Shown piece after piece: positions 37,501 to 49,400 of a DNA stretch of 64,000 nucleotides. A program made the translations under genes and the position numbers. The DNA is from Xiphias gladius (Eukaryota > Chordata > Actinopteri > Istiophoriformes > Xiphiidae). The stretch covers positions 1,659,260 through 1,723,259 of the forward strand of contig NC_053405.1 in the NCBI RefSeq assembly GCF_016859285.1, in the 5' to 3' direction. The notes under the pieces were generated by a model. The model was not told the origin of the DNA. It saw only the letters and a list, made by a program, of their open reading frames with translations, and searched no databases. Every line of letters starts with the position of its first letter. Within the stretch, counting starts at the first letter, position 1.

Positions 37501-40500
37501 ATGGCAAACCGAACCGTAAAAGATGCCAACAGTATACACGGGACCAACCCGCAGTATCTGGTGGAGAAAATCATCCGAACGCGAATCTACGAGTCTAAAT
37601 ACTGGAAGGAGGAGTGCTTCGGTCTGACCGGTCAGTAGCGAGCTAGAGTGCTAGCAGGCGAGCTAACGTTAGCGTCCTGTCGGCTAACGTTAGTAACCGA
37701 ACACGGCGGATTTCACGGCTCTGTGCTTCATTTAAAGTAGCCCCGAATCATCCTGAAATCGTAAACTAAACTTTCCCCAACGTGTGTTACTTTGGAAGAA
37801 TTTAGTCAGAAAATGAACGGTGCAGTTGCTCTGTTGTAAAGCAGAACTGCGTAAATAACAGTGGTTGTTAACTGGGGAGCTGTTAATATAAATAAATAAC
37901 AGTACGTGTGATTCTGAGATTACCACAGCCCAATGTTAGTTAGCTCTCAAAGCTGTGAATTTAGTCTGATCAAAAGCTACAAACCCAAAAGAAATTCAGC
38001 TTTCAACAGTGTGAAACTAATTTGATTCACACTGTTGCAAACTGAATTTCTGGCTACGACTGACAGACTACTCTCATTATGTCTGGGCAGTCAAACAGAA
38101 GAAAAATGTGAAATGAGGTGATTTATAAAAAATTCTCATTTCACTCCATCAGCTAGTTGTTCTAACACTAATTTGTAATGATAATTTTGTTTGATGCGTA
38201 CAGATGTTGGTTATTTTTTGCTTTTTTACCAGAGAGTACAAATAATTGAATACATACTTTTGTGTCCTTTCTTTCTGGGTCAGTTTTTCCTGTTTTTAAG
38301 TGAAGGGGAATCTTAATGCTACTGCAAATGTTTATATTGTTGACACTAGTGAGCCTCCAACTTTGTGTCAAAAGTTTGCGTTTGTCCCTTTCCCGTCCGT
38401 TTTAACGTGACACTCACCGTTACTGAAGCACGCGCATGTTGTGTTATCTGCAGCCGAGCTGGTTGTTGACAAAGCCATGGAGCTGAAGTACGTTGGAGGA
38501 GTTTATGGCGGGAACATCAAGCCCACTCCCTTCCTCTGCCTCTCGCTCAAGATGCTGCAGATCCAGCCGGAGAAAGACATCATCGTCGAGTTCATAAAAA
38601 ATGAGGATTTCAAGTGAGTTCCTGTGTGTACAGGAAGGAAACTGAACACTGATATTGTATTGATTTTGTCAACAAGCCCACACAAAACTTAGGCAAACGT
38701 GCCCACACACTGTACCAGTGTCTGGCTCCTCATATTCAAAAAGATCATCAGTTCATCACTTATTCAAAAGGTGAAAATGTGGGAAATTAAATGTGAATGT
38801 TTTGGTCATAGGACAAGCGTCAGCTCAACTTACTGATCACATAACAGGGAGAAGGGGTTTTCCAGTAAGTCTTCGACTCACCAGCTACTTTGGTTTTGTC
38901 ACAGAGTCTCCAATGACTTTAGTATGAATAGGTGGACTCCACCCCCAAAAGATAAAAACCGGAAAGAAACATGAAAACTATATGAAAAACATAAATAAGG
39001 TTCAAAAGGCAACAATTATATGAGCCGGCTTGTGTGAATACACAAATATCTAACACGGATGACAATGACACGTTACGAGAAAACAAGCCAGAGGCGGTTC
39101 CTCATTAAGACCATCAGCATGAAGTGTTCTCATAAAGAAAATCCATTTTACATCCTGATCTACGTAGTGATTAACATCACAGTCTCTGTGTGGTTTTGTG
39201 ATCTGTTGGATGGCACCAAATGAGAATGTTAAGACTTTGCATGGCCGACTTCTTGGAAATGTATCTCAGCAGATGACTTCATTGATTTTCTGCATTTTCA
39301 TCCGCTGTTACAAATAAATCTTGAATTTTGAATTTGGTCGTGTCTAGCGCCATCCAGCCTGTGGCTCAAATGCAGTCGTTCTTTTTGCTGCGACCCTTTA
39401 ATTTGCTGTGACATTTACATTTGAATCAGGCTAAATGAGCTAAATTATTGATTATATTTTCATGATCCTCGAAGACTCTTCTAACCTGCTGCTACAAGTA
39501 TAGTCTCTGGTATATTGTGAGGTAAAATTTTGGACCTTGACCTCATTCTGGGCTTGGTGAACCTGGTGTTATGGATTTTTCTCATCATGTCCTCTCTCTC
39601 TGTTTTATTAGATATGTTCGTTTACTTGGAGCGATGTACATGAGATTAACTGGTACTGCAGTGGATTGTTACAAATACCTGGAGCCTCTGTACAACGACT
39701 ACAGAAAGATCAAGAGTCAGAACAGAAACGGAGGTGAGGTTTAAAAGTCGCTGCGTGACTGACGGGTATGTTACTGAGAAGAGCTGTCGATTCCAGTGAC
39801 TTTTCATCTCTGGTTACAGAAACAACAAAGCTGGTTGCAGTCATTATTTTACTAACCATCCAGCAACCAATATATAATATAATATAATGTAATATAATAT
39901 ACAATTGTGCCACTTCTTTGTCTGCTTTCAAACTAACTAGAGTGGAGAAGTCATTAGGATACCACGTTACCATTTGGGTGCCCTGTACAGTGTTCAGTCA
40001 CAAACAGGCGTGTTTTTCCAGTGTTGTTGCTTTAATTTGAGTCATAACTTGGCCCGGGAGTAAATTCCTGGTGCCTGAACTCTGTCGAGACTCTGATTAG
40101 GTCGTGGATGTATGATGACATCATGCCGGTTGCCAGCATTTCTCTTCATTTCTTTTTCCTTTTCTGTTTCAGAGTTTGAGTTGATGCACGTGGACGAGTT
40201 CATCGACGAGCTTCTTCACGCGGAGAGGATGTGTGACATCATTCTGCCCCGGCTTCAGGTACGTCTCCATTGTGTTTGTACACGCAGCTTGTTCCACATA
40301 CCTTGTGACCACTGATGTTTGCTTGTGTGTGCGTGTGCATGTGTCTGGCTGGCATGCGTGTGTTACAGAAGAGACAAGTCCTGGAGGAGGCCGAGATGTT
40401 GGATCCACGTATCAGCGCTCTGGAGGAAGACCTGGATGAAGTGGAGAGCAGTGAAGACGAGGATGAGGAAGAAGAGAAGGTAATAACATTTAATTAACTT

Positions 40501-43500
40501 TTGTGGAACAACACCTGCAAACTCTTTTGCTGTGAAGTGAATAATGACCACTAGAAATGGCAGATACGGTCATATAAAACCTGCACTGGTGTCTTAAGCT
40601 ACAGTCAGTCAATTCCTGCTCTTTAGCAGGTTGATTATATGATGCAGCCCACACATGTGACATTAAACAACCTGCCCAAATGAACCTAAAGAAGCCTGGT
40701 CTTTGGCTTCCATTTCTGGAACAGCCATTCAGAGTGAAACTCAGATTTGGTGTCGTGGTAACCTTACTGTGCGGCCGGTGGATTTTTAAAAGGCATGAAA
40801 CGTCCTCACCTTTTATACACCATTTTTCCATCTAAGGTGTCAAAACCAAAATGCTTCCTGACATTACCTCTCAGACAGTTTGACGTCATCAGTGTCCGTT
40901 CTGCAAGAGAAATGGTTTACTGAGACTCTGAGTACAAGACACAGCCTGTTGCACGTATACACAGGTCATTTTCAAAGAACCGAAGAAATCCCGCATGCTG
41001 TTAATCATCATGTGTACTTGCTTTATTAACAACGTTTTGGGCTTCAGACCTTCAGCCAGTCGGCCGGAGTTTCTGAACCGACGGAGTTCTCCATAGGACT
41101 TTCTGGAGTGCAGAACTTTGTAGTGATTGTTGCGCAGTTAATTTCAATTTGCTCAGATCGATAAGATTGAATAATTGTAATTTTTTCCATGTTCAAATGA
41201 CAGCACAAGGCAAAGTGACAGCTCTGACGTGCATGCGTGTAAGTGTCATGATGAGCAGACACCAGAAGTCGGTGTGTGACTGCTGTCTTCTTCATAGTTG
41301 GTTTAAACTACCTCAGTAAAAGTTGATATGAAGACCGCGACACGTCAGACGCCAACTGAGTTATTAAATGTTTGATGATGTACTATGTGGACTTCAGCAC
41401 TTCATCAATGTTCATCAGGTCGTCAGTGTGTTGGTTTGCAGGGGTTGAGGTTTTATAATGCTTCTGTTTTTCCGTTTGCAGCCAGAGAGACTCCAGACAC
41501 CTGAACCCCACAGACGCAGTTACCGTGACAACGACAGACCTCGTCGCTCTCCGTCCCCTCGTTACAGACGCAGCCGCTCACCCAGACGGTTTGTCTTTTA
41601 ATTATCCCTCAATTTACCGAGGGCTTAAGATTTTATAGTTCTGAGATGCATGTCACATGCAGCTCAAAGTAAGTAAATCGTGGATTCTGTTCTAAATCAA
41701 ACCCTCGGTGGGTTTACAATTTTTTTTTTTTTTTTTTTCAGGAGGAGCAGATCTCCAAAAAGGCGAAGGTATGTTTGCTTTTGGCTGAACTTCTCCGTGA
41801 CCATTAAATATTTGTAGCTCGTGCTCATCGATGTCTTTGGTTGTGTGTAACCAGCCCGTCACCCCGGAGAGACCGCCATCGCAGCAAGAGCCCCCGCAGA
41901 CACCGCAGCCGGTCCCGAGACAGACGTCACCGCTCCAAATCCCCAGGTAAATAAACGGAAAGGAGCAAAAAATAAAATAAAAAATGAGATTAGGCACTAC
42001 TGCTGTCCCAGAGAGGCTGTAAATGATAGATGGACTGATGGGTGTTTGGATGCACGCAGGCTGGGTCCAAATGTATACGGGGAAGTAATTCAGACACAAC
42101 CCTAATAAGCTTGTTTTCTGTAACCAAAGATCAGGGCTTGATAATAGTGGTACGGTTTAACAGAAATACAGTATGTTTGTGGTTCCATCAATCAAAGGGG
42201 GCAAAAGAATAGCATTTATCTTTAACTTTTCATTAGACAGCAGTTATTGAGTTATTAGTTCAAGTACATCGTCAATTTACACACGAAAAAGAGAACGTAA
42301 TCTATGATCGGACCCCTGTGAAATACACAGCAGCTTAAAAGGGGTAGATCAGATCAGGTAGTTCCTAACAGTGTGTGGTCACAGACACACACTGTTAGGA
42401 ACTACAACAAAAGAAAACCATGTGGCAAAAGGAAACAACTGCTTAGCTTAACAGTTAACAGATGACGACGTGCAATCTACAAAGATGCACATCATACAGA
42501 TCGTTAAATAAGGCGCCCGAACCGATGACAAGAACTTTATCGCCCCTTAGTTACAATAGGAATTTCTGCCCTTATAATCAGACTATAAATTGTATGACCA
42601 ACAATTCCATTCCTGAGATGGTTATCTAGTCTGGGCAGACAGTTTTTTCTGCATGTAGTCCGTGAAGGCATGCAACGCACTCGCTGCCACGAATCAAGAG
42701 AGAACTCGACATGATGTTCTCAAGTGAAGCCAGCCATTACCTCAGCTTCGGAAAATCTCTGAGCATCATCTTAATGGATGAGTCAGCGAGTGTGTTGATT
42801 TTATTGTTGCCAGTTTTGGCACAAATTTTCCTTCTTTAACTGGATTGTATTATTGTATTTATTATTGTTTCATTATGTCATCGGGTGCTACAAACACAGC
42901 CAGACCACAACTCCCCTGTTGTGGATTCTGTCCTTCAGTTTGTTTGTTAAATTCAAACTGTACACAATGGTTCGTTGTCCGAGGTTTTTTTGACACAGAG
43001 AAAATTTTAAAAATTCTTCTACTATTATGTAGGAGAGAAACAATCCTTCCTGTAAATGAGTATATTTGATGATGGTTGTTTGGAGTTTATTCTGGATTCC
43101 TTTTCATTGAACCAGGTCACCACAGAAGCCACAGACATCGCAGCCACTCAAAGTCCCCAGAGAGGTGAGGGCTCAAATCTTACATCTGCTCCAATAATTG
43201 GAACCATTCCCTAAATACTTTGAGGTGTTTGTTTGCATGTGTGGACCTGAGGTTCGATACCAATACTATTCTTTTTTTTTTCCACTGCCGCGTAATAAAC
43301 ATGTATTTCTGCAAAACCCTTTTTTTGCACAAGCAGCTGAACGGTAACTTTACCTAAAACTACAGCCTTTGACTGAAAAACGTGTGATTTTAAAGATCGG
43401 GAACTATCTGCTCAAAGAATAACATTCAGTGATAACTTTCAGCACCTGGTGGTTTTTGATCTGCGGTGCCACGATACATTTTAGTCAGCACTAAAACCAG

Positions 43501-43782
43501 AACAATCTCACCACCAAGTCTGGACGGCAGAGTTTTCTGGGGCTGATGATCCTACCAGATGATCGGAATTCGTTTTGAGGGCTGAGGCGCCCAGTTCAAT
43601 TTATGTGTTGTCAGTATTTCAAAATGTCTGAAAGTGAAATGAAATGAACGTGGTCTCCGTTATTATTAGTTATGAGATTTGCAACATTTATTGTTTTATT
43701 TGCATTTAACACCATTTTGTGTCTTTCACATCACAGGAGTTCAAAAAAGAGTCACAAGAAGAGTCGAAGAGGAAACGAGTGA
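37501..43782 (+). CDS. prpf38a: Pre-mRNA-splicing factor 38A
   Basis: Complete gene in ten phase-consistent coding exons: 37501-37630, 38454-38613, 39612-39733, 40173-40258, 40369-40479, 41482-41588, 41742-41768, 41855-41946, 43116-43164 and 43737-43782. The product is 309 aa (human 312). It begins MANRTVKDANSIHGTNPQYL and ends KKSRRGNE, both hallmark ends of this protein. PRPF38A is a nuclear protein of the spliceosomal B complex needed for activation. The N-terminal PRP38 domain covers about residues 1-180. Exon 5 supplies an acidic coiled stretch (EEDLDEVESSEDEDEEEE). Exons 6-10 encode an arginine/serine-rich tail (from about residue 204) with repeated RSRS and RHRS. A 27-bp micro-exon (exon 7) lies within the RS tail and could be skipped in frame. 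The start has a CCCATGG context. Confidence 0.97.
37991..38050. repeat. Imperfect 25-bp hairpin in prpf38a intron 1
   Basis: The arm at 37991-38015 (GAAATTCAG...CAGTGTGAA) pairs with 38026-38050 with two mismatches in 25 and a 10-base loop. Weaker complementarity extends outward (TTAGTCTG on the left against CAGACTAC on the right), which suggests a small MITE more than a microRNA precursor. Confidence 0.65.
42358..42405. repeat. Perfect 20-bp stem-loop in prpf38a intron 8
   Basis: GTAGTTCCTAACAGTGTGTG at 42358-42377 and its exact reverse complement at 42386-42405 flank the loop GTCACAGA. A perfect 20-bp arm pair is unlikely by chance. It lies in the 1.2-kb intron 8, whose remaining sequence (42400-42800) may be repeat-derived. 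Confidence 0.85.
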
Positions 43783-45090
43783 TCTCCCTTTTCCTTTTGT
43801 ACCTTTTACTTTTTTTGATCTCCAAACCGTCAGAGCTTCTTCCTCTAAATCTTGTTTGACATTTGAGTTTTGTTTTGTTTGTCTTTTTTTTTAAAGTTTC
43901 TTTTTAATGGGAGGTGATTTCAGTTTTAGATGCTGGACCACTGACCTGTCATTCACATGTCGCAGATGTAACTTCACACCCAGCTGTGGTGCAAAGCCCT
44001 CAGGTCTCAGCAGTGTGTATGTTCAAACCCTCTGAGACAGAAAAATCGTTGAATACTCCCCATTGTCAGATAATTGTGGCACTGTTGATGCCTATTGGAC
44101 ATGTGTAAATATAGAAAATGTGTTTCTTGCGAACATTTTCTGTACATTAAGAATGAGTGTCTCACTCATACCTGACATTTGTCTTAGAAATAAAGATCCT
44201 GATTCGTTATTCCTGTATTTTTGGAAGTTTGATGGACTCCTGAGGAAGACGAGAGCTCACAACTCATGGTTGATGAAAATATTACAGCTGTTGTCCGGTT
44301 TCATGCTACGCTAGGCTACGGCCAAAATGACATATGCAGACACTGTCAACTTTCTCTTTGGGAAAGGAAACCGTTACACAGACATGGCTCCAATAAAGTT
44401 TTAGATAATAAATATACAATGAATTAATCCTTACTTGGGTTAAATCAAGCTTGTTTTTCTTTTAGGTTTTGACTGTCTCATCCTATAATTAGTACCACAA
44501 ACAGTTAATTTCCAAGAAATTCAGTAGGAATGTCCTGTGAAAACTGGAACTTTTTGGAAAAAAAAACAAATGATTAAATCTTTGGACGAACATTTTTGCT
44601 TCTTTCAAAGTTTCCAAATGTAACGTTGGCAGTAGCTCTCGAAAGCTGTAGCCTGAAGTCCATCAGCTACGTTGCTCACAAACCCATTGCAGAACTGTGA
44701 AGAGAACAAGAACTTCTTGTGTCTTCACCACCAAAACAAAAACTTTGAGAAGATGTCTTAGTGTACACAGTGTATATTTAATAGGGTTAGTACAGTTTAT
44801 CAGTCATCGGCATATAGTGATAACATTCAGGTTACACATCCAATTACATAAACAGTTTTTTGGTTTTTTTTTTCTACTACAAAGCTAAAAGCAAAGCAAA
44901 TTTTATCCACACCCCGTTATGTTTTTCACTGAACTTTAAATGCATCGCTCTGGGAAAAAGAGAAACACCAGGAACGTAGTAAACGCCACCATTATTTAAA
45001 TGGTGCACCTGATCGAAATCTGCTTGAATCAGTAATGTAATCTACAGGATTAATGACAACTGTCGATAGTTGGAAGCATTCTGACCAATT
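43783..45090. other. prpf38a 3' UTR and spacer
   Basis: T-rich sequence follows the prpf38a stop. AATAAA signals at 44189-44194 and 44392-44397 are the likely 3' ends of the transcript (about 410 and 610 bases after the stop). Beyond them no gene is seen. Confidence 0.6.
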
Positions 45091-45104
45091 TGAAGGCGCC
45101 GACA

Positions 45105-45610
45105 GACTGTGAGATTTCTTAGAATCTGTGCAACATGGGTCTAATACATCGAGTTTGACGTACGCAGACCGTACGACGGTAACACCGAGTGGATCGTGGG
45201 GCTGCGATGCAGGTCGGTATACGAGAATAACACGTCGGCGGCCTGCAGCGCGAACCTCTCGCACAGTGCGACGTGGGGCCGCCGCTTTGGAGCCACGTGT
45301 CTTTCACGTTGCTCATCTCTCATCTGGGACAGTCCAAAGCGGCAGCGTATACATGTACTCGCCGTGAGGCCCGATCACGCCGGCGTTTGTCATGACGGGA
45401 CTTCGTGGCCGAATCAGTTTGGTTTCAATGGAAGCGCTATCAGAGGATTCGCTCGCAGGGGTGAAGCTGATCGCCAATTTTTTCATCCAATGGGGTCAAA
45501 TTTCACCTCCTGTTTCGCCGCATTCACGGGGTCCTCGGCATATGTTTCTTTTCCACAATTTCCACAAATGTTTTCTGCAAGTTTACTTAATGTGCACGTT
45601 ACCGAATTAA
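45105..45610 (-). other. G+C-rich remnant of unknown coding DNA
   Basis: A 500-bp island much richer in G+C and CpG than its flanks. Minus-strand frames read like eroded protein, for example HVALCERFALQAADVLFSYT before a stop at about 45141, and AEDPVNAAKQEVKFDPIG upstream at about 45485-45540. These fall in different frames with stops between them. I could not assign a family. It may be a decayed mobile element or integrated foreign sequence. It lies just downstream of the IFIT gene. Confidence 0.35.
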
Positions 45611-45686
45611 TGAGTATGTACAGACTTGTCTAGGTAACGGAATACCTATATTTTTTGTGGATTTAGAACCGGTGCTGTCAAAACCA

Positions 45687-47777
45687 CTACGGCTCTTGCA
45701 GGTTTGCCAGAAACTCATCTATTTCTCTGCACATTCGGTTCCTGCTTCTGTCTCTGATCTTCTCCAGGGCTCTGATGCTGTTCTCTCGAAAGAAGCACTG
45801 TTCCGGTATCGACGCCGCCTTCATGTGATACTGGATTGACCTGTATCGGTCCTGTCGATCGAAGTAGAGATGTCTTGCGTAGTTGTTGTAAAGCACCTGT
45901 CTGTCTGCGGGTTCCAGATCCCACTCTAGGAGCTCCTGGTATATCTGGTCAGATTTAGCCAGGCCGTCGTTTGACTTTGCGTATATATTTGCAAGGTCCA
46001 TCCTCTTCACAAACGAAGAATGGGGGTACAGAGAGACGAGCTCCTTGTGGAGGTGGATTGCTCTGTCGATCATGCTTTGCTTTGGGCGACTGTCGCGGAA
46101 AAAAATGATTTTCCATTTGTAGCAGAGCGCAGCACATCTTTTCAGGTAACGATCATCTGGATGTTTTCCCAGAGCCTCCTCTGCCAAATCAATAGCCTCG
46201 TCGATGAGGCCACAGCTCCTGTAAACCCTCAGTAGTGGTTTGATGCCGCTGTAACTGCCGACAGGATTTCTCAAAACCTTTTCGGCTAACTCGCACGCTT
46301 CATCTTCCACTCTCTCTCCTTTCTCGGCAAGTTGCTGAAGGTAGCGAGCAGCGAGGTAAAGGTTCTCTGGATCCTCTTCCTTGGCTTTTTTCATTTTCTC
46401 CAAGATGTCAGGCTCTGGCCCTGTGTCGCTGTGTTTAAAGACACTTCCTAGTGCTAAGATGTGGCTGGTCTGCCACTCCACCATGTCCGGCTGCATCCCG
46501 ATGGCCCTCTGGAGGAAACCTGCGGCCAGCAGCTTTTTTTCTTTGCCGAACTTCATCAGAGTCCAGGCTTTTTCGGCGTAGATCTCCGGATGGAGCTCGT
46601 CCCGCGACGGAGACGGGTACTCGTTCGTCAGGGCGTCGACCTTTGACAGGAGGGCCTGACTCTCTGCTCGTTCTCCCTGACGGTAGTGCAGCCAAGCCTG
46701 GTTCCCGTAGTTCACCACCAACCAGGGACCCTCGTCTGCTTTTCTCGTCCGGCAGAGGGCCTCTGCGGCCCTGCTGAAGAAACTCCTGGCCTCGTCGTAG
46801 GACCCCAGATGGTAGTGGATGTACCCCTGCAGGTTGTAAACGTGACCCAGCCAGCTGTTCCCCTCCTCGGTGCCGATGTCCTCCAGCTTGTCCTTGATAC
46901 GTAAAAGTTTGGACCTGCTGGGGACCAGATCCCAGGTGAAGTGGCACTGCAGGGCCTCCAGTTTGGCCTCCAGTGTTGTTTCACTTTGAGCAGCACTGAT
47001 GGAGATTGATAAAAAATAAATATTGAAACACGTCCTCGGTAGGTCAATATAACATGCTCTGAAGCTTGGTGTGTAAAGGGAGAAAGGAAGGCAAATGGAG
47101 TGAGGAGCCATGAATGACATGGCAGGAAGGAAAGAAGGAAGGAAGGAAGGTAGGAATGAGGGAAGGAAGGAAGGAAGGTAGGAATGAGGGAAGGACGGAA
47201 TGAGGGAGGGAATATAGTAATGAGGGAAGGAAGGAATGAGGGAGGGAAGGTAGTAATGAGGGAGGGAAGGAATGATGGAGGGAAGGTAGTAATGAGGGAA
47301 GGAAGGTAGGAATGAGGGAAGGAAGGTAGGAATGAGGGAATGAGGGAAGGAAGGTAGGAAGGAAGAGAAATAAGGAGACAATAAGAGAAGCAACAGAAGA
47401 GAGAGGAAGGAGAAAAAAGGAAATGAGGGAACCGCTGAAGAACGATGACTAAAAATCACATGCTGACCCTGATACTTCTCTCACTCATCTTCCAGTGGTA
47501 AAAATGAAATAAGAAAACAGTTTATCCACCGGATTCAAACGAAACACTCAGGTTTATTTAGCAGCAACCATTTAACGGAAAACAATCAGGTATGTGAATA
47601 ATGATGACACAGAGAAAAGCGGGAGAGGAATGAAGAGAGGGAGACTCGTGACGGACGCGTCTTCGCTGACTCGCGGCATCAATGGTCAAACTCGGGCCTC
47701 CGATGCGCTAAAGTAAGACGCGGAATAAACCTCATGAATGTCCGTGGACCAGGTGCGGAGGCGGCCGCTCACCTCAT
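45687..47777 (-). CDS. ifit: Interferon-induced protein with tetratricopeptide repeats (IFIT)
   Basis: Two coding exons: 47777-47773, which holds only ATG plus AG, and 46995-45687. Together they give 437 aa. This split, with the start codon alone in a tiny first exon, is the IFIT family hallmark. The protein is a superhelix of tetratricopeptide repeats that in the family binds viral or non-self RNA in the cytosol and is strongly interferon-induced. Visible repeats include WLGHVYNLQGYIHYHLGSYD, WLVVNYGNQAWLHYRQGERA, IYAEKAWTLMKFGKEKKLLA, GLIDEAIDLAEEALGKHPDD and NLYLAARYLQQLAEKGERVE. The length fits the usual 400-490 aa. The intron (46996-47772) carries a pyrimidine-rich (TTCC)n tract in sense orientation. 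An ISRE-like element lies about 300 bp upstream. Which fish paralogue this is cannot be told here. It is intact, with no frameshift. Confidence 0.93.
47115..47400. repeat. (GGAA)n/GGAATGA polypurine microsatellite
   Basis: Imperfect GGAAGGAAGG and GGAATGAGGGA units fill the IFIT intron. In transcript sense this is a 285-base CU-rich tract starting about 120 bases before the acceptor at 46995. It stays open in the IFIT frame by chance of its composition, giving Ser/Pro/Phe-rich translation that should not be taken as protein. Confidence 0.85.
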
Positions 47778-48323
47778 CGTCCCCGTGGCCCTTCAAATCC
47801 CGCCTCGTTGGACCCGGTTTTGCTCTACGGGTTGATTCGGTTTCGTCCGGCTGCTCCGACCCCCCGATTCGCTGTGAACGGCGCGGCGTTGTTGTGGAGC
47901 TCGGGTCTTCCGCTGTTGTTGCCGAAGCCAGAGACTTTTACAGGCGGGGCACTTGCTCGGAACTGACGCCAGTTCGCTGCTGGGGCGGCGCGAACGGAGG
48001 CGAAGACGCGAGAAGCCGAGCGAAGTCCTCCACAGAGGGCAGGTTCGCGCGAATAAAGCGCGGCGTAAGTTCGCCCTGACTTTCGTTTTCCGAGGTATCG
48101 AAACCTACCGGTGCAGCAGCAGCTGGTCCAATGAGAGGAAACGGGGCTCGTGACTCGGCAGATTCTCCCCCGAGGTCGGGTCCAAGTCGGAGCCGCTTCG
48201 TTTCCGGCTCCTCCTCAGACAAGTTACGGTCAAAGCAGACGAAGAACTTAGAGCATATGATTCTGTCATAAATCAAATGACCGTACCCAAGAATATCAGC
48301 AAGTCGAGCTGAAACGATGAGTC

Positions 48324-48355
<32 letters not shown>

Positions 48356-48560
48356 GAGCCGCTTGAAAACGAATGACAACTAGTTTGAAAAGAGTTTAAA
48401 TCACTTTTCAAGCGAAAATGCCATGAATTTCATTTTGTTGTTGTTCCGGCTTCTCAACTGTGACACTTCGCCGCTTTTCCTCGGGCTGTCCGCTGGGACA
48501 CTGTCGAGGTGTCCCTCCGCGTCCGGGAACGTTAGAGACCGCACGGTCGGTCGGGTGTGA
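47778..48560. other. IFIT upstream region, CpG-rich
   Basis: The first 450 bp (47778-48230) are CpG-rich and hold the ISRE-like core. A (GATT)n microsatellite is at 48324-48353. No separate gene was recognised; open frames here come from the high G+C content. Confidence 0.5.
48081..48090 (-). promoter_or_regulatory. ISRE-like element upstream of IFIT
   Basis: TTTCGTTTTC on the plus strand, read as GAAAACGAAA toward the IFIT gene, is an exact GAAANNGAAA core, the interferon-stimulated response element bound by IRF/ISGF3. It lies about 300 bp upstream of the start codon inside a CpG-rich segment. IFIT promoters in general carry one or more such sites. Confidence 0.6.
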
Positions 48561-48563
48561 ATG

Positions 48564-49400
48564 TATATGTTTATATTTTATCCTACTATGAGACTAAAAG
48601 AAAGCAGCTGATTGTGCTTATTGAACTCAGGTGCTTGAACTAAACAGGTGTTATTCTGTAAAGAATGAACCCAAAGACACATGGTTGTCTCTATGTGAAG
48701 AACGACCCCTTATATGGAGGCGGCAGGACAGTTTGAGAAACCGTCCCGTGTCTCGTCTTTTTCTACAGGTAAGTCGTGAAATGCGGAGAGTCCATCACGT
48801 CCAGAGGGAAACGTCCGTACGAGGGAGGCACGTACCTGAGGAGTGACGGAGGTCTCAGCCAATAAGAAGACGACAATGTTATTTACTATGTTTAAACCTG
48901 ATACCTGCTGGACCAGGGGGAGACTAGTCTCTCAGACCCCGTGAACTGATGTGGATTCTGTAGGTTTGTCAGGGACGCACAGTCTGGTCCAGAGATCCGT
49001 GAGCAGCCTCAGTCCTTAAGACTCTGCTGTATTTTAATAAATAGACGTGAATTTAACTTTTTGCGTCCTGCGTACTTCACTAAACGAATGCGCGAGTCCC
49101 GATGTTTTGAAGGATGGACTCAACAATGTGCTCAGATCCACGTACAGGAAACAGGAGCCTGTGTCCGGGGGGGTAGAAGTGATGTGTGTGTGGAAATGTG
49201 CAGAGAGGGGTTTCTGTGTTCCCATAGAGGCCCCGGGTCTGGGGCCCCCTACAAGGGGGCGTTCTTCATCTAGAGACAACCATGTGTCTTTGGGTTCATT
49301 CTTTACAGAACAACACCTGTTTAGTTCAAGCACCTGAGTTCAATAAGCACAATCAGCTGCTTTCTTTTAGTCTCATAGTAGGATAAAATATAAACATATA
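48564..49400. mobile_element. Element with about 155-bp terminal inverted repeats
   Basis: The left arm (48564-48718) and right arm (49246-49400) are reverse complements over about 155 bp with roughly six differences. Both begin TATATGTTTATATTTTATCC at the outer ends. The 527-bp centre has no transposase. The outer ends fall on TATA, so a TA or TATA target duplication is possible but cannot be separated from the repeat. It looks like a recently inserted foldback or MITE-type DNA element of unidentified superfamily, between IFIT and trmt1l. Confidence 0.85.

Noticed and set aside
46996-47459. N-terminal extension of the IFIT frame to 590 codons
   Set aside because: The extra codons come from the intronic (GGAA)n tract and sequence beyond the acceptor at 46995. 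The family structure and the ATG-AG donor at 47773 explain the start.
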